A stretch of DNA of 64,000 nucleotides. Source: Erodium maritimum. Its lineage: Eukaryota > Streptophyta > Magnoliopsida > Geraniales > Geraniaceae. The stretch is from positions 51,406,803 through 51,470,802 of the forward strand of contig OY997588.1 of the NCBI GenBank assembly GCA_963921825.1. The letters run 5' to 3'. The notes beneath the pieces were generated by a model. That model ran no database searches. It saw nothing but the letters and a program-made list of their open reading frames with translations, and was not told the origin of the DNA. The stretch's first letter is position 1; every line of letters begins with the position of its first letter. Positions 33,649 through 44,387 of this stretch are shown here, piece after piece. The position numbers were made by a program, and so were the translations under genes.

Positions 33649-36486
33649 TGTCATGCCCCAATTTCAGTAAAACCGAACTCGGGACGCGAACGTTTAAAAT
33701 AATAAAACATTTGAAACCTGTTTTGAATCAACACTTTAAAATCGCCATTTAATTAATCAAAATAATATATACAACTCAAAAACGTCCCAACAAATGGAAA
33801 AAGTACAAGGTATCCATCACTAGACTCAAAAGATAAAACCCGAACTCCGCTCCTAGCTCCTCAAGCTTCGAGAGCTCACCTAGTCCGTCCTGTGATCGGT
33901 ACCTGTAGGAAAAGCAGCTAGGGGTGAGCGTTCGCTCACCACCACGGATAACAGACTGACTACGGCATACTTAGCAGACAATGCCGGTAACACCAAAACC
34001 AAACCCAACACCGGGAATACCATTCCCAAACTCAAGTAACTCAACTGACACACGACCTGTTACTTTCCTCAACAGACTCAACACTAGGAGTCATAATGTA
34101 GACCCAACACAACGATCAAGACCTCTTCCAAGGACTCAAAAGACCACCACGCAACACCCAAGATCACAAAGGATCGCACACCAAACAAGATCACAAAGGA
34201 TCGTATACCAGCTGCTTAGAAACCTACCTCACGCCCTTTACCGATCCCAGTCAGGCCAGGCGGTCGACCTGTTGCATTTTCCTCGACACAAAGTCGGACC
34301 AGGCTGTCGACCTGTCATACTCACAACCCCAAACCACACACGCGTGGCCAGGACCCCTTTCCTCACGAGCGGGCCCCCTACCCCGTCTGAACATGCAGAC
34401 GCGTGTGCTCGAGGACCCCCGTTTCATGAAGTGGGCCCCCAACCTCAGGTAACCATAGTCACAATCACATCCAAAGCTCAACAAACAGCAACAACACCAG
34501 TCCAACACCCCACGGGCACTCATGGCCACCCAAGACACACTAACAGTCAAGACTCGGCCCCACGGGCACTCACGGCCACCCAAAACACCAACGATAAAAC
34601 ACTGGTTCAACAACCCCCACGGCACTCATGGCCACCCAAGACACACCAATAGTAACTCACGGGCTCAACAACCCCACGGGCACTCATGGCCACCCAAGAC
34701 TCCAACAGTAAAACACAGGCTCTCATGGCCACCCAAGACACCAACAATAAAACACGGGCTCTCATGGCCACCCAAGACACCAACAATAAAACACGGGCTC
34801 TCATGGCCACCCAAGACATAAACTAAACAATCAACCTCCGGGCATGGTCATATGCCTCCAGTAGTTCTATTATCGATAAGTTCACTGCTCCTACGACACT
34901 ACTAAGTGTCACATGCTTTTCTAATATTCGCTAAGTTCCCATATCATGCCTTTCTAATATTCGATAAACCTACTTAACCCACGACACCTCGGTATCACAT
35001 GCAATTCTACTGTTAACTTTCCCTAGTCAGGGCCGAGATCCGGATACTTTTTCCTACCTCGTATATGTTCTCAAAAAGCTAACCAACAAGCTCCGGCGTG
35101 ATCTCAGTCACTCGCCTAGCTTTCCTTTCCCTCGGTCCGCAGCACGATCTAATAAGAACACAATTTTAAATACTTATAAGCTCGCAGACACAAACTGGAA
35201 TTTAATAAACCTGACGCCCAAAAGTAACCCCGACAATGTCGATCACTCCAAAACTTCCCAATTACTCGACATTGTCGATAATGGACTCAGAAAAGCCCGA
35301 TTCGCCCGACATGGCGAATCTGCCCGGTTTTTGGAAACGCCCTTCCGGGGCTCCGAAAATTCCCGTTTTTGTTTCTACGGTCTTAGAATAATTCAAGGGT
35401 TCCTAGGCACTCGACGAAATCGAATTCCGACTTCTGAGTCATTTAATTAACGTTTCAAAGTTTCAAACCCGATAATCACAACTTTCGCATCTTAATTCCA
35501 AATTTCGATTCGGTTGTGGATAAATGACCCGGGGAACGTTCTAAACCATCCGAACACAAAACCCGAGCACCCGAGCACGTGGGCCCCACCCGGCCAACCA
35601 TGGCCGAGGGTGGCTAGGGCTTTTTGGGCCCGGCCCTAGCTCCGGCCAGCCACCCCAGATGGTGGTCGGCCACCCCCGTATGGTGGCCGAAGCTCCTCCC
35701 GAGCTCCCGGTCGTTGGAAAACGTCCCCTCTCACCCCAAAACATCTCCAAAACGTCTCCAACGATCCCGCAACCTCAATACAACCCTAAACTAATAGTTT
35801 CAAACCAAAACCTAATTTTAGAAAATGACAAATCGAAGATCGGTTTGGTGATTACCGTAGAGGAAGACGATGGGAGTGTGAATCTCCAAGCTTTGAGACG
35901 ATCCAAGGGTGGAAGAAGTGAATAGTGACACAAAACCCTAACCCTAGCTCTCTTCTTCTCCCCTTTCCTCCTTATCCTTCTCTCTCTTCTTTTCTGTTCT
36001 TTTTTCTTTTCTTTTTTCAAGTTGGCCGAACCCCCCTTGTAGTCTTCTCTCCTTTTCCCCCCAAAAACCTAACACCACCACTTGTTTGACAAGTGGCAAG
36101 CTGGGTCCCACACCTTTTTGAAAAATCGGACGTTTCGGGCCCCGAACGGGCACTTTTTCCAAGAAATTACGAAACTTCACGGGCTACAAGGAAACGGCTC
36201 AACTAAGACCGCTGTGACGACGGCTAAGATTTTTGGATCCAAAACGGTCCTCGAATGGACCAAAATGTCACTTGGTTGACTTTTCTAGCGAAAAGTCAAC
36301 ATTTCCCAAATTGATCAGAAAGTTGCCTTGAGTCCCCCGGAACTCACTTTGGTCGATATCGGGGTCATCTTAAGTCCGGGATGACCCTCGGGGTCAATTT
36401 AGGTTCAATTAAGTGTCTGTCTTAAAATTTTAAATTTTCCTGTTTTTCGCAGGTTTGACTGTCGTTGACCGGGAGTGGTTATTACA
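33649..36486 (-). repeat. 5' LTR of the chromovirus, complete, 2838 bp
   Basis: On the plus strand it runs from TGTCATGCCCC to GTGGTTATTACA. It contains the 18-bp palindrome (33923-33940), minisatellite units (34510-34820), the GATTCGCC hairpin (35299-35320) and a telo-box with CT tract (35933-36020). Confidence 0.92.
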
Positions 36487-37035
36487 ATGAAGGCTATGGA
36501 AGATGGGTGAGAATGGAGGTAGAGATGGAGGCACGAAGGAGAGAGGTAATGTAAGGGTTTGGAGTGAAAAGGGGAAAAGTAGATGTGATGGGTAATAGGT
36601 AAGGTGGCCCCAACGTGACTTTTCTAAATCAGCTTACTTGCACCAATTTCTTGCACGGCGTGCATGAAATTGGTGCAAAAATAGTTTCTCTCTGATCTTG
36701 GTGTACCGGTTTCATGCACCCCGTGCATGAAATTGGTGCATTTTTTTTGGTGCACCAGTTTCATGCACGCCGAGTATGAAATTGGTGCATTTTTTCCTGC
36801 TCTCTGACCTTGGTGCACCGATTTCATGCACGCCGTGCATGAAATTGGTGCATTTTTTCCCTTGCCTTTTCGCCGATTTTTGAGTCACCGCCCTGCATTT
36901 TTCAAGAAACAAAACCCCATATTAAAGTGTTTACATGTCCAATGTATAATAATTAAACTTAAATGACTATATACAAGCTTGGGTTGCCTCCCAAGAGCGC
37001 CTTTGTTTTAAGTCGTTGGCTCGACTTGTGGGACC
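36487..37035 (-). other. 3' non-coding part (or partial LTR) of the Athila-like element
   Basis: No coding frame. 36638-36852 holds four hairpin repeats. 36965-37010 includes GGGTTGCCTCCCAAGAGCGC, a hallmark near the 3' end of Athila-like internal regions. It resembles the right LTR in style of hairpin but does not align to it simply. Confidence 0.5.
36638..36852. repeat. Four hairpin repeats of the TGCACC...GGTGCA type
   Basis: Units at 36638-36678, 36702-36740, 36751-36789 and 36814-36852. Each is a near-perfect inverted repeat of about 18-19 bp arms around a GCACGCCGTGC-like core, with inner arms TTTCAT and ATGAAA. The fourth is the cleanest; the third has a damaged core (CGCCGAGTA). Confidence 0.75.
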
Positions 37036-37803
37036 CTAGATATCGGGTCCCGGTTGATCCAAGAGGAACACTTCCTCTACTGCTATCAATCCTTCATGGT
37101 AATGTTTGACTCTATGTCCATTCACCAAGAACGGGTCCTGATCGCCATTGATGATCTCAACTGCTCCTTTTGAAAGGACTCGAGTCACCGTATATGGGTC
37201 ACTCCACTTTGACACCAGCTTGCCCGGGTAGAGCTTCAATCTCGAGTTGTACAGCAAGACCTTATCTCCTTCTTTGAACACCATCATCTCAATGTGTCTG
37301 TCATGATACCACTTTACTCTCTCCTTGTAGAGCTTCAAATTGTGGTATGCTTGATGTCAAAAGTCGTCCAGCGCATTCAACTGCAACAACCTGTTCTCAC
37401 CACAAACTCGGGCATCAAAGTTAAGAAACTTAATAGCCCAATAGGCTTTATACTCTAATTCCACAGGCAGGTGACATGATTTACCAAAAACCAGTCTATA
37501 AGGCGAGCAACCAATATGTGTTTTAAATGCAATTCTATATGCCCAAAGAGCATTATCAAGCTTGGTATACCACCCTTTCCTAGATGAATCGACTATCTTT
37601 TCTAGGATGCTCTTTAACTCCCTATTGGTCACTTCTACTTGACCACTGGTTTGTGGGTGATAGGGTGTGGCGAGTCTATGATGGACACCATAACTACCTA
37701 GCAGCTTCCAAAAGTATTTGTTGCAAAAGTGTTTGCCACCATCACTAATGATTGCCCTAGGAGTACCAAACCGGGAAAACATATGTTTCTTTAAAATGCA
37801 CAT
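37036..37803 (-). pseudogene. Athila-like integrase, C-terminal two thirds
   Basis: 37357-37803 encodes part of the core with [20 protein letters not shown] (second catalytic Asp) and [20 protein letters not shown] (catalytic Glu), then [20 protein letters not shown]. After a stop near 37345, 37036-37338 gives the tail with KVLLYNSRLKLYPGKLVSKW and GAVEI. The zinc domain and first Asp are absent, because sequence jumps from the RT end to this segment around 37805-37850. The enzyme would be inactive. Confidence 0.8.
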
Positions 37804-37980
37804 ACCGGTTTGTGGTCGTTAGTGGGCAAGGCCACTGCCTCTGCCCAATCTACTAATCACATCCACCTTGGCCTTATCTACCTCAATACCCTTTGAGGGG
37901 ATCTTATGGCCTAAAACGATGCCCTCATTTACTATGAATTGACATTTCTCTCAGTTGAGAACAAGATTGGACTCCTCACA

Positions 37981-38874
37981 TCAAGTCAACACAGCGGATA
38001 AATTAATTAAACAATTATCAAATGAGAAGCCAAACATGGTAAAATCATCCATGAAAACTTCAAGATATGCACCTACCATATCATGAAAAATAGATAGCAT
38101 GCATCTCTGAAAGGTGGCAAGGGTGTTACATAACCCAAACGGCATTCGCCTATATGCGAAGGTTCCATAAGGACAAGTAAAAGTAGTATTTTCTTGATCC
38201 TCGGGCGCTATAGCAATTTGGCTATAACCACTATACCCATCTAAAAAGCAATAAAAATGATGCCCTGCTAATCTCTCTAACATCTGATCAATGAATGCTA
38301 AGGGGAAATGATCTTTACGGGTTGCATCATTTGATTTTCTATAGTCTATGCATACCTGCCAACCCGTAACCATCCTAGTAGGAATTAATTCATTTTTATC
38401 ATTTTGGACTACAATCATCCCCCCTTTCTTAGGTACACATTGTACAGGACTTACCCAAGAACTATTTGAAATTGGATAGATAATACCTGCAATAAGGAGT
38501 TTGATTACCTCCTTCTTAACCACTTCATGCATCAATGGGTTAAGCTGTCTTTGGTTTTGTACACTCGGGTGATGGTCCTCTTCCATCAAGATCTTATGCA
38601 TGCACATGGATGGGCTAATTCCTTGTATGTCTGCAATAGTCCATCCAAAGGCCTTTTTGTGCTCCCTCAACACTCTCAACAACTTATCTACCTGCAATTC
38701 AGACAAAGCAGATGAAATTATCACAGGTAAAGTACCATCACTATTTAAATATGCGTATTTTAAATTATCAGGTAATGGCTTTAATTCCAAATATGGAGCC
38801 TGTTCGATTGATGGTTTCAGCTTAGGTCCAATAAGGGTCTCCAAGGTCTGGAATTTGCTCTGACGAGCCCTCAT
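37981..38874 (-). pseudogene. Athila-like reverse transcriptase (RNase H lost)
   Basis: A 297-codon frame with YLELKPLPDNLKYAYL, HKKAFGWTIADIQGISPSMC, VIKLLIAGIIYPISNSSWVS, VCIDYRKSNDATRKDHFPLA, FAYRRMPFGLCNTLATFQRC and the active site FMDDF. It ends at a TGA at 37979 where CGA (Arg) is expected, and a second TGA (for Trp) follows about 13 codons later. Beyond about 37860 the RNase H region is missing. The start of the frame is arbitrary because pol is translated as a polyprotein. Confidence 0.85.
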
Positions 38875-39000
38875 AGGCTTGCATGCCTACAACATGTGCA
38901 CTGCTTCATCTATACCTTCCTGTGGATATGAAACTTCATTAGATAAGCTTTCACTAAAAGATGCTTCTAAAGGATAATTAAACCTAGATATATTGAAATT

Positions 39001-39640
39001 TTATTGACAACCATGATCAAAAGCATCAATAGAAAAGCATGTATCATCTCTCCTAGCATGTATCATAGCTCGGAAGACATTAAAAAAAACTTCCTCTTGA
39101 CCATACCTAATGGTCAATTTACCTTCCTCCACATCAATTAGAGCCCTAGTTGTGGCCAAAAAGGGTCTAGCCAAAATCAGAGGGATTTCATAGTCCTCTG
39201 TCATATCTAGTATAAGGAAATCAGCGGGGAAGATAAATTTATCGACCTTCACTAGGATATCCTCTACAATGCCCCTAGGATATTTGATTGACCTATCAGC
39301 TAATTGCAAAGATATGGAGGTTGGTTTTGGCTCGTCCCCAAGGACTAATCTCCTGAACACTGCTAAAGGAATTAAGTTAATACTTGCACCAAGATCACAT
39401 AATGCTCTAGCAAAGGAAATATGACCCATCTCACAAGGTAAGGTGAAACTCCCAGGGTCTTTAAGCTTAGGGGGTAATTTGTTTAACAACACTGCAGAAC
39501 ACTCCTCACTCAGGTTCACTGTCTCAAATTCACCTAACTTTTTCTTGTTAGTGATAATATCCTTCAAAAACTTAGCATAAACAGGCATACCTTGAATAAC
39601 ATCAAGAAAAGGAATATTAATCTCTAACTTCCTAAACATG
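39001..39640 (-). pseudogene. Athila-like aspartic protease region
   Basis: A 212-codon frame with FARALCDLGASINLIPLAVF, the D-L-G-A-S form of the retropepsin active site typical of Athila-like elements. KYPRGIVEDILVKVDKFIFP and MTEDYEIPLILARPFLATTR follow. Between 38875 and 39000 several stops separate it from RT. It would process gag-pol; here it is only a remnant. Confidence 0.82.
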
Positions 39641-39717
39641 TTCAGAAATTTAGAGAATTGAGCATCAACTTTACTTTTCTTGGCAATATAGGGGAATGGA
39701 AGAGGTGGAGTCCTAGC

Positions 39718-41469
39718 TTATGCTTCAACTATGGACTCCCTTACTTTCTTACCTTTGGTGAGCCTTTGTTCCTCCGCTCCTTCCAAGCTTCCATCTTGTC
39801 CTTCTTCTTGAGTCATGTCTTCTGTTCCTTGAACCTTTTCAGCTACTTTCTCCTTAGCCTTCGCCAGCTCTTCCATGGACTTCCCAGACCTCAAAGTGAC
39901 TGCATGGACATCCTCCCTAGGATTCCTTTCTGTGTTGCTCGGGAGGCTTCCAGGAGCCCTCGAATTCATTGCATTGGCAAGTTGACTCATCTGGGTTTCC
40001 AACTTTTGGAATCGGGAATAATTATTCCGGTTCATTATCTTCTACTCTTGCACAGCTGCCTTGTGCAGCTCATTATCCTCCTTCATCTGTGCCATCATAG
40101 TTAGCATCATCTGCTCTAGTTTGGAGGAGGACTCTTGTGGTGGTGCATTCTGGGGCTGCTGGTTCTGATACTCCTGATTCTGAGACCTCTGCTGATACTG
40201 CTGGTTTTGGGGCCTTTGTTGGTAGCCCTGTCCTTGAGGTCTCTGTTGACACCCAAAAGAACCCTGATTCTACCCTTTGGGTTTCCAAGCCATGTTCGGG
40301 TGGTCTTTCCATCCTTCATTATAGGTAGAGGAGAATGGATCATAATTTGGCTTCCTCTAGTTGCCCACAAAATTTACAGTTTCTCCCTGAGGTTCTCCAA
40401 TACCTTCAATATAATCAATGGGATCTACAAATGAAGGTACCTACATGGCATCAAACTTTCTTGTCACACTCTGCACAATCTGGTCCACCACCTTATCCAC
40501 TGAGGATGACTCCACTGCATTGACCGTCCCCTTAGTTCCTGCACCTCTTCTGCTAGACTGCCAGACTCTATTAGAAGCCATCAGGTTCAAGAGAGCTACA
40601 TTGTTCCCTGGAGTCAATTGCACAAAAGAACCTCCAGTTGCTGAATCTAACTGACCTTGACTGACTTCATTCAGACTCGAATAGAAAGTCTGTAGCTGCA
40701 CCCAAAGTGGTTGCCCATGATCTGGACACTGCCTCAGCAAATCAGAGAACCTTTCTCATGCATCCACCAATGTGTCATCACCTTGTTGGGCAAAGGTGTT
40801 AATGTCTGCTCTCAACTTTATTGTCTTCTTAGGTGGGAAGAATTGGTTCACAAAAGCATCCACTAACTGGTCCCAAGTTCTGATGCTCCTAGTGGGCATC
40901 TCACGTAGCCACTTACTTGCTTTATCCTTCAATGGGAAGGGAAAAAGCCGAAGGCGCACTGCATCACTTGACACTCTATTATACCTGAATGTGTCACACA
41001 GCTCGAGAAACGTTGTTAAGTGTTCCAACGGATCCTCGTGTGTATTCACATGGAATGGGTCACCTCTCACCAGGTTGATAACTGATGTCTTGATCTCAAA
41101 TGTTGGGTTCGTGACTGGTGGTGCGACAATGCTGCCTTCAATGCCTCGGAGTGATGGAGTTCTATACTCCATCAATGCCCTTTGCTTTGGTGGTTCTTCC
41201 GGAGCAAACAGTGGATTAAAGCCCGGAGGAACCCGATTCTGCTCCCTAATTGGATTTTCATTCCCTGACTGGATCGCTTCCCTTTGAATGTGATCCTGGT
41301 TACCTTCATTGTCTGAGTGATGACTCGAACCAGAGTGATGACTTGAAGCGGAGTGATGACTCATAGCTTGCTTCCCTTGACGCTTCGCGATCCGAGCGTT
41401 TCTCTCAACCTCTAAAATATCTGTAGTTAACAAATTCAGAGAGGGGTGAGACCGCAATTGCATACACAA
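39718..41469 (-). pseudogene. Athila-like gag
   Basis: 41469-40756 encodes the gag N-terminus and capsid-like part (RVPPGFNPLFAPEEPPKQRA, LEHLTTFLELCDTFRYN, RLRLFPFPLKDKASKWLREM, VDAFVNQFFPPKKTIKLR). It stops at a TGA (about 40754) where related elements have Trp, and reopens in the same frame to 40441 (FYSSLNEVSQGQLDSATGGS). 40430-40050 is a Gln/Pro-rich stretch with further stops. 40035-39718 continues with RFQKLETQMSQLANAMNSR and AVTLRSGKSM. Stops look like single-base changes rather than large rearrangement. Confidence 0.8.
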
Positions 41470-41547
41470 AATTTAATTTAATTAAATAAATAGAAAATGA
41501 AATAGTCTTAATACGAATTATAAACGTATCAGAGTTGCCTTAGTCGA
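41470..41547 (-). other. Short leader of the Athila-like element
   Basis: AT-rich leader between gag start and primer site; no coding potential. Confidence 0.6.
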
Positions 41548-41565
41548 TCCCCGGCAACGGCGCCA
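41548..41565 (-). other. Primer-binding site (Asp-tRNA type) of the Athila-like element
   Basis: Reads TGGCGCCGTTGCCGGGGA on the minus strand, six bases from the LTR edge. This is the usual primer site of Athila-like plant elements. Confidence 0.85.
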
Positions 41566-41571
41566 TTAACT

Positions 41572-42952
41572 TGACACTCTGAGATTTAACCCTCAGAATG
41601 GTACGGCAAGCGTACCAGTCGTCAAGTAGTATTCAGGTTTTAAGTCGAGATATCGTACCCAAGGGAGCAATTAGACAAGCACTTTAGTTAATTATTTCGA
41701 TGGTCAAGCTATTCCTATAACGTGATTGGTTTGGTTTTGTAAAATGTAAATTCATGCAAGTAACGAGATTATATGAATGATCCGAAAATAAGCACAAAGT
41801 CACAACAAGATTGTAAATCAGAGATAAAAAGCGATCTAGGACATTAATGGGGTTCGAATGTGATGAATGACTTAACGGAGTTCGGTATGCATTTGCAACT
41901 AATACTATTCTAAGGGCAACGTGAATTCTCTAAGTATAGTCCTAACCATCTCTCGATCGTATTAGGAACCTAACATACTCGGTCCACCTAATTATCTCTA
42001 ATCTAGGTGTAGAGCGGTATATAGCATTAAATTCTATGAATTCCTCTAACTTTCGGGTTTTACTCCTATAGCTATTGCACTCGTGTCAGTCTAACCATAT
42101 TCTGGCTTAGATTAAAACCCGAGCTATCTCATTCCTTTTCCTCCTATTAACCTCATTTCTCAATTGATGGTTAACACGATTTAAACATTTCCCACGTGAT
42201 CAAGGCGAAAAAGGCAATACGAACAAAATGAGATAAACAAAATCCTAATACTAGTTTAACAATTGCATAACCCGAACAAGTTAATTCTACTCATCACATC
42301 TTTACCCCTAGCCCCAGATCAATGGGAGTTTAGTTCATAGCAAGGAGACGAGAACACAAGGAATTGATAAAAACCATGATACTCATATTAATCCAATGAA
42401 GTAATACAATTGTCAAAGTTTAATCAAAACCTACGAAACCTTCGATGATGAGTTCCACTCTCTTTTGATCTTCAAGTCTTCTCCTCCAAGTGTTCTCCAA
42501 GTTCTCCCAAGGTATGTTTTTCTTCTCAATTTCGTGATACCTCTCAATATGACCTAAATTCCATTTTAAATGACTGGTTAACTCTGATTAAAAATAGGAA
42601 ACGCAGCTGGAAACGCGTTTTTACGTCTGCGCGGTCGCTTGCACGCCGTGCAAGTTTCTGGTGCACTTAAGTTGCACAACAACTTGCACGACGTGCAAGT
42701 TTCTGGTGTATTTTCTTGACTCCTCTGTCCAGAGTGCACCAGTTTGTTGCACGGCGTGCAACAAACTTGTGCATGTTGCTGACACTTCTGTCCAACTTTC
42801 AAATTCGCTCCGTTTCACTCTCGAATTGCCCCTTTTTGCTCCGAAAACTCGATGAACCCTGAAACAAGACCAATTACACAATATGAGAGTAAAATGCATC
42901 AATTTATACTGGCTCGAGACTAAAAAAAGAACATAAATGTGGGCTAATGACA
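41572..42952 (-). repeat. 5' LTR of the Athila-like element, 1381 bp
   Basis: On the minus strand it starts TGTCATTAGCCCAC and ends CTCAGAGTGTCA. Its right edge at 42952 interrupts a Copia RT. Three hairpins lie at 42638-42773. The rest has no credible ORF. Confidence 0.75.
42638..42773. repeat. Three hairpins around a GCACGNCGTGC core in the Athila-like LTR
   Basis: 42638-42654 (arms CTTGCACG/CGTGCAAG), 42681-42701 (AACTTGCACG/CGTGCAAGTT) and 42735-42773 (TGCACCAGTTTGTTGCACG with one mismatch in the opposite arm). Flanking arms differ between units but stay complementary. Confidence 0.75.
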
Positions 42953-43004
42953 TCTAAAATAGATGTATTTTATGTCCACATCAGTAATCAATTCATGGTC
43001 ATTG

Positions 43005-44122
43005 TTAAAATTCTTGTGCAACGAGTCGCGCTTTATATCTTCCGACCTCGTTTTTCTTATTTCTCTTGCACACAAATACCCATTTATATCCTACGGGTTT
43101 GACATCTTCAAGAGTCTGGACTATAGGTCCAAAGACTTGGCGTTCATTGAGTGAATTCAATTCCATCTCAATGTCGTTTTTCCATTTCGACCAATCATTT
43201 CTTCGTCGGCATTCACTGACCGATCTTGGTTCATGATCCTCGTTTTCTTTTGAAATAGTTAATGCAAATGCATGTGGAAATATATCATCCACAACAATTT
43301 CTTTTCCATTCCATTTCACCTAAAGTGACATAGTTAATCGAGATCTCTTCATCGTCATTTTTTTCAGGCATTTCACCATCTTTTGAAGACTTCAGAAATT
43401 GTGATGTCATTTGATGTACCAACTTGCCGAACTTGTTACTTTCTTTTTCTTGGGTTTTATCTTTGGATCCAATAGGTCTGTCACGCTTCTTGCGTGCTTT
43501 AGACTCATTTGCTAGCGTTAGTATATTTCCCATCTCTTCATCAGGAAGAGTAATTCTACAAGGAATATTAGCAACTGATATCTGTGATTTTATCAAAGTC
43601 TTAACATCTGTAAATGCATTAGGCAATGTGTTTGCAACCTTTCGTAAGTGGATAATTTTCTGAACTTCTAGTTCACATTGATTCTTACGAGGATCAAAAT
43701 GAGACAATGTCAATGCATTCCATGAAATTTCTCGTCTTTCTTTTTCAGACGTTTCTTTATCTCCCCTAAATGCAGGGAAAATTGTCTCATCAAATTGACA
43801 GTCGGCAAATTGTGCCGCAAACATATCACATGTCCTGAATTCCAATATATCTATGTGAATTCTTTCTAAAAATGTTGGACATTCGGTCTCAACTTTCCGT
43901 GGAGATGGTCTTGTAATAAGTTTTCCTTGAAAATAAGCAACACATGACTAATCTTTTGACAAAAAGAACATTATTACTCTTCAGGGTATGTCCATGTGAA
44001 TTTTCTATAATTCTTTGTATCGTTATGAAAGCCAGATGGCTAAACGATCATGTTATATCATAAAATTTGATGGGTCCATTGTTTTTTGGTTAATCACCAT
44101 ATTGGATTCAATTGGATTACTG
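43005..44122 (-). pseudogene. Copia integrase (core deleted) and start of reverse transcriptase
   Basis: 44122-43850 reads the end of the pre-integrase and zinc region with stops (FMI-stop-HDRLA..., CVAYFQGKLITRPSPRKVE). It then passes straight into the post-core part (MFAAQFADCQFDETIFPAFR, NQCELEVQKIIHLRKVANTL, KKRDRPIGSKDK). About 150 codons of the catalytic core are missing. The last frame (43319-43005) starts RT with MELNSLNERQVFGPIVQTLE, VGYKWVFVCKRNKKNEV and RYKARLVAQEF. RT downstream is lost to the Athila insertion. Confidence 0.78.
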
Positions 44123-44138
44123 AAAGTGTAATATAATC
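44123..44138. repeat. Target site duplication AAAGTGTAATATAATC, left copy
   Basis: Identical to 48473-48488 on the far side of the RRM retroposon. The first A residues could belong to the tail, so the duplication is 13-16 bp, typical of LINE-type insertion. Confidence 0.88.
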
Positions 44139-44387
44139 TGAAACTATGCGAGGTAGAAGGTTGGGGTTCTGAGAAGCCGGATGAAAACAAAGCCAAATCT
44201 CCCTCACGTTGGCCGGAGGTCCATTCCCGGTGACCTTGGTGAGTTTTTGGCTTTTTGATCCGGGCTACTATCGCTCTACAAGGAGTTCAAGGTCACTGCT
44301 GCTCCGGCCAAGAAATCCAAGGTCAGCCCGAATGGAGGTGCGCAGACGGATGTACATCGCCAGGGAAAGCATTCTCGCAAGGGTGCT

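Larger units (their letters stand above)
26259..36486 (-). mobile_element. Tekay/Del-like chromovirus (Ty3), the most complete element here
   Basis: Minus-strand element with a truncated 3' LTR (26259-27793), an internal region (27794-33648) and a complete 5' LTR (33649-36486). Domain order is gag, protease, RT, RNase H, integrase, chromodomain-like tail. The initiator-Met primer site, long LTRs and the C-terminal tail resembling group II chromodomains point to the Tekay/Del clade. Coding frames are interrupted by a gag frameshift, a TAG, a frameshift before RT, two TGA codons in RT and three more breaks in integrase. No target duplication can be tested because the left LTR is truncated. Confidence 0.88.
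36487..42952 (-). mobile_element. Athila-like Ty3 element, internally deleted
   Basis: Minus-strand element with a 5' LTR (41572-42952), an Asp-tRNA-type primer site, gag, protease, RT and the end of integrase. RT shows FMDDF, as is usual in Athila-like elements, and the sequence TTGGGAGGCAACCCAAGC near 36979 is typical downstream of their pol. RNase H, the integrase zinc domain and the first catalytic Asp are missing. The left end abuts the chromovirus LTR at 36486 and no clean 3' LTR edge was found. The right edge is inserted in a Copia RT. Confidence 0.82.
42953..44138 (-). mobile_element. Old Copia element, segment 1 (RT start and integrase ends)
   Basis: Minus-strand Copia coding sequence, cut at left by the Athila-like LTR and at right by the RRM retroposon. 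It resumes at 48489. Together the two segments read pre-integrase, integrase and RT in the right order, showing they are one element. Confidence 0.8.

Noticed and set aside
39658..41287. Plus-strand frames of 148 and 171 codons opposite the Athila-like gag
   Set aside because: They are antisense shadows of gag; the minus strand carries the recognisable protein motifs.
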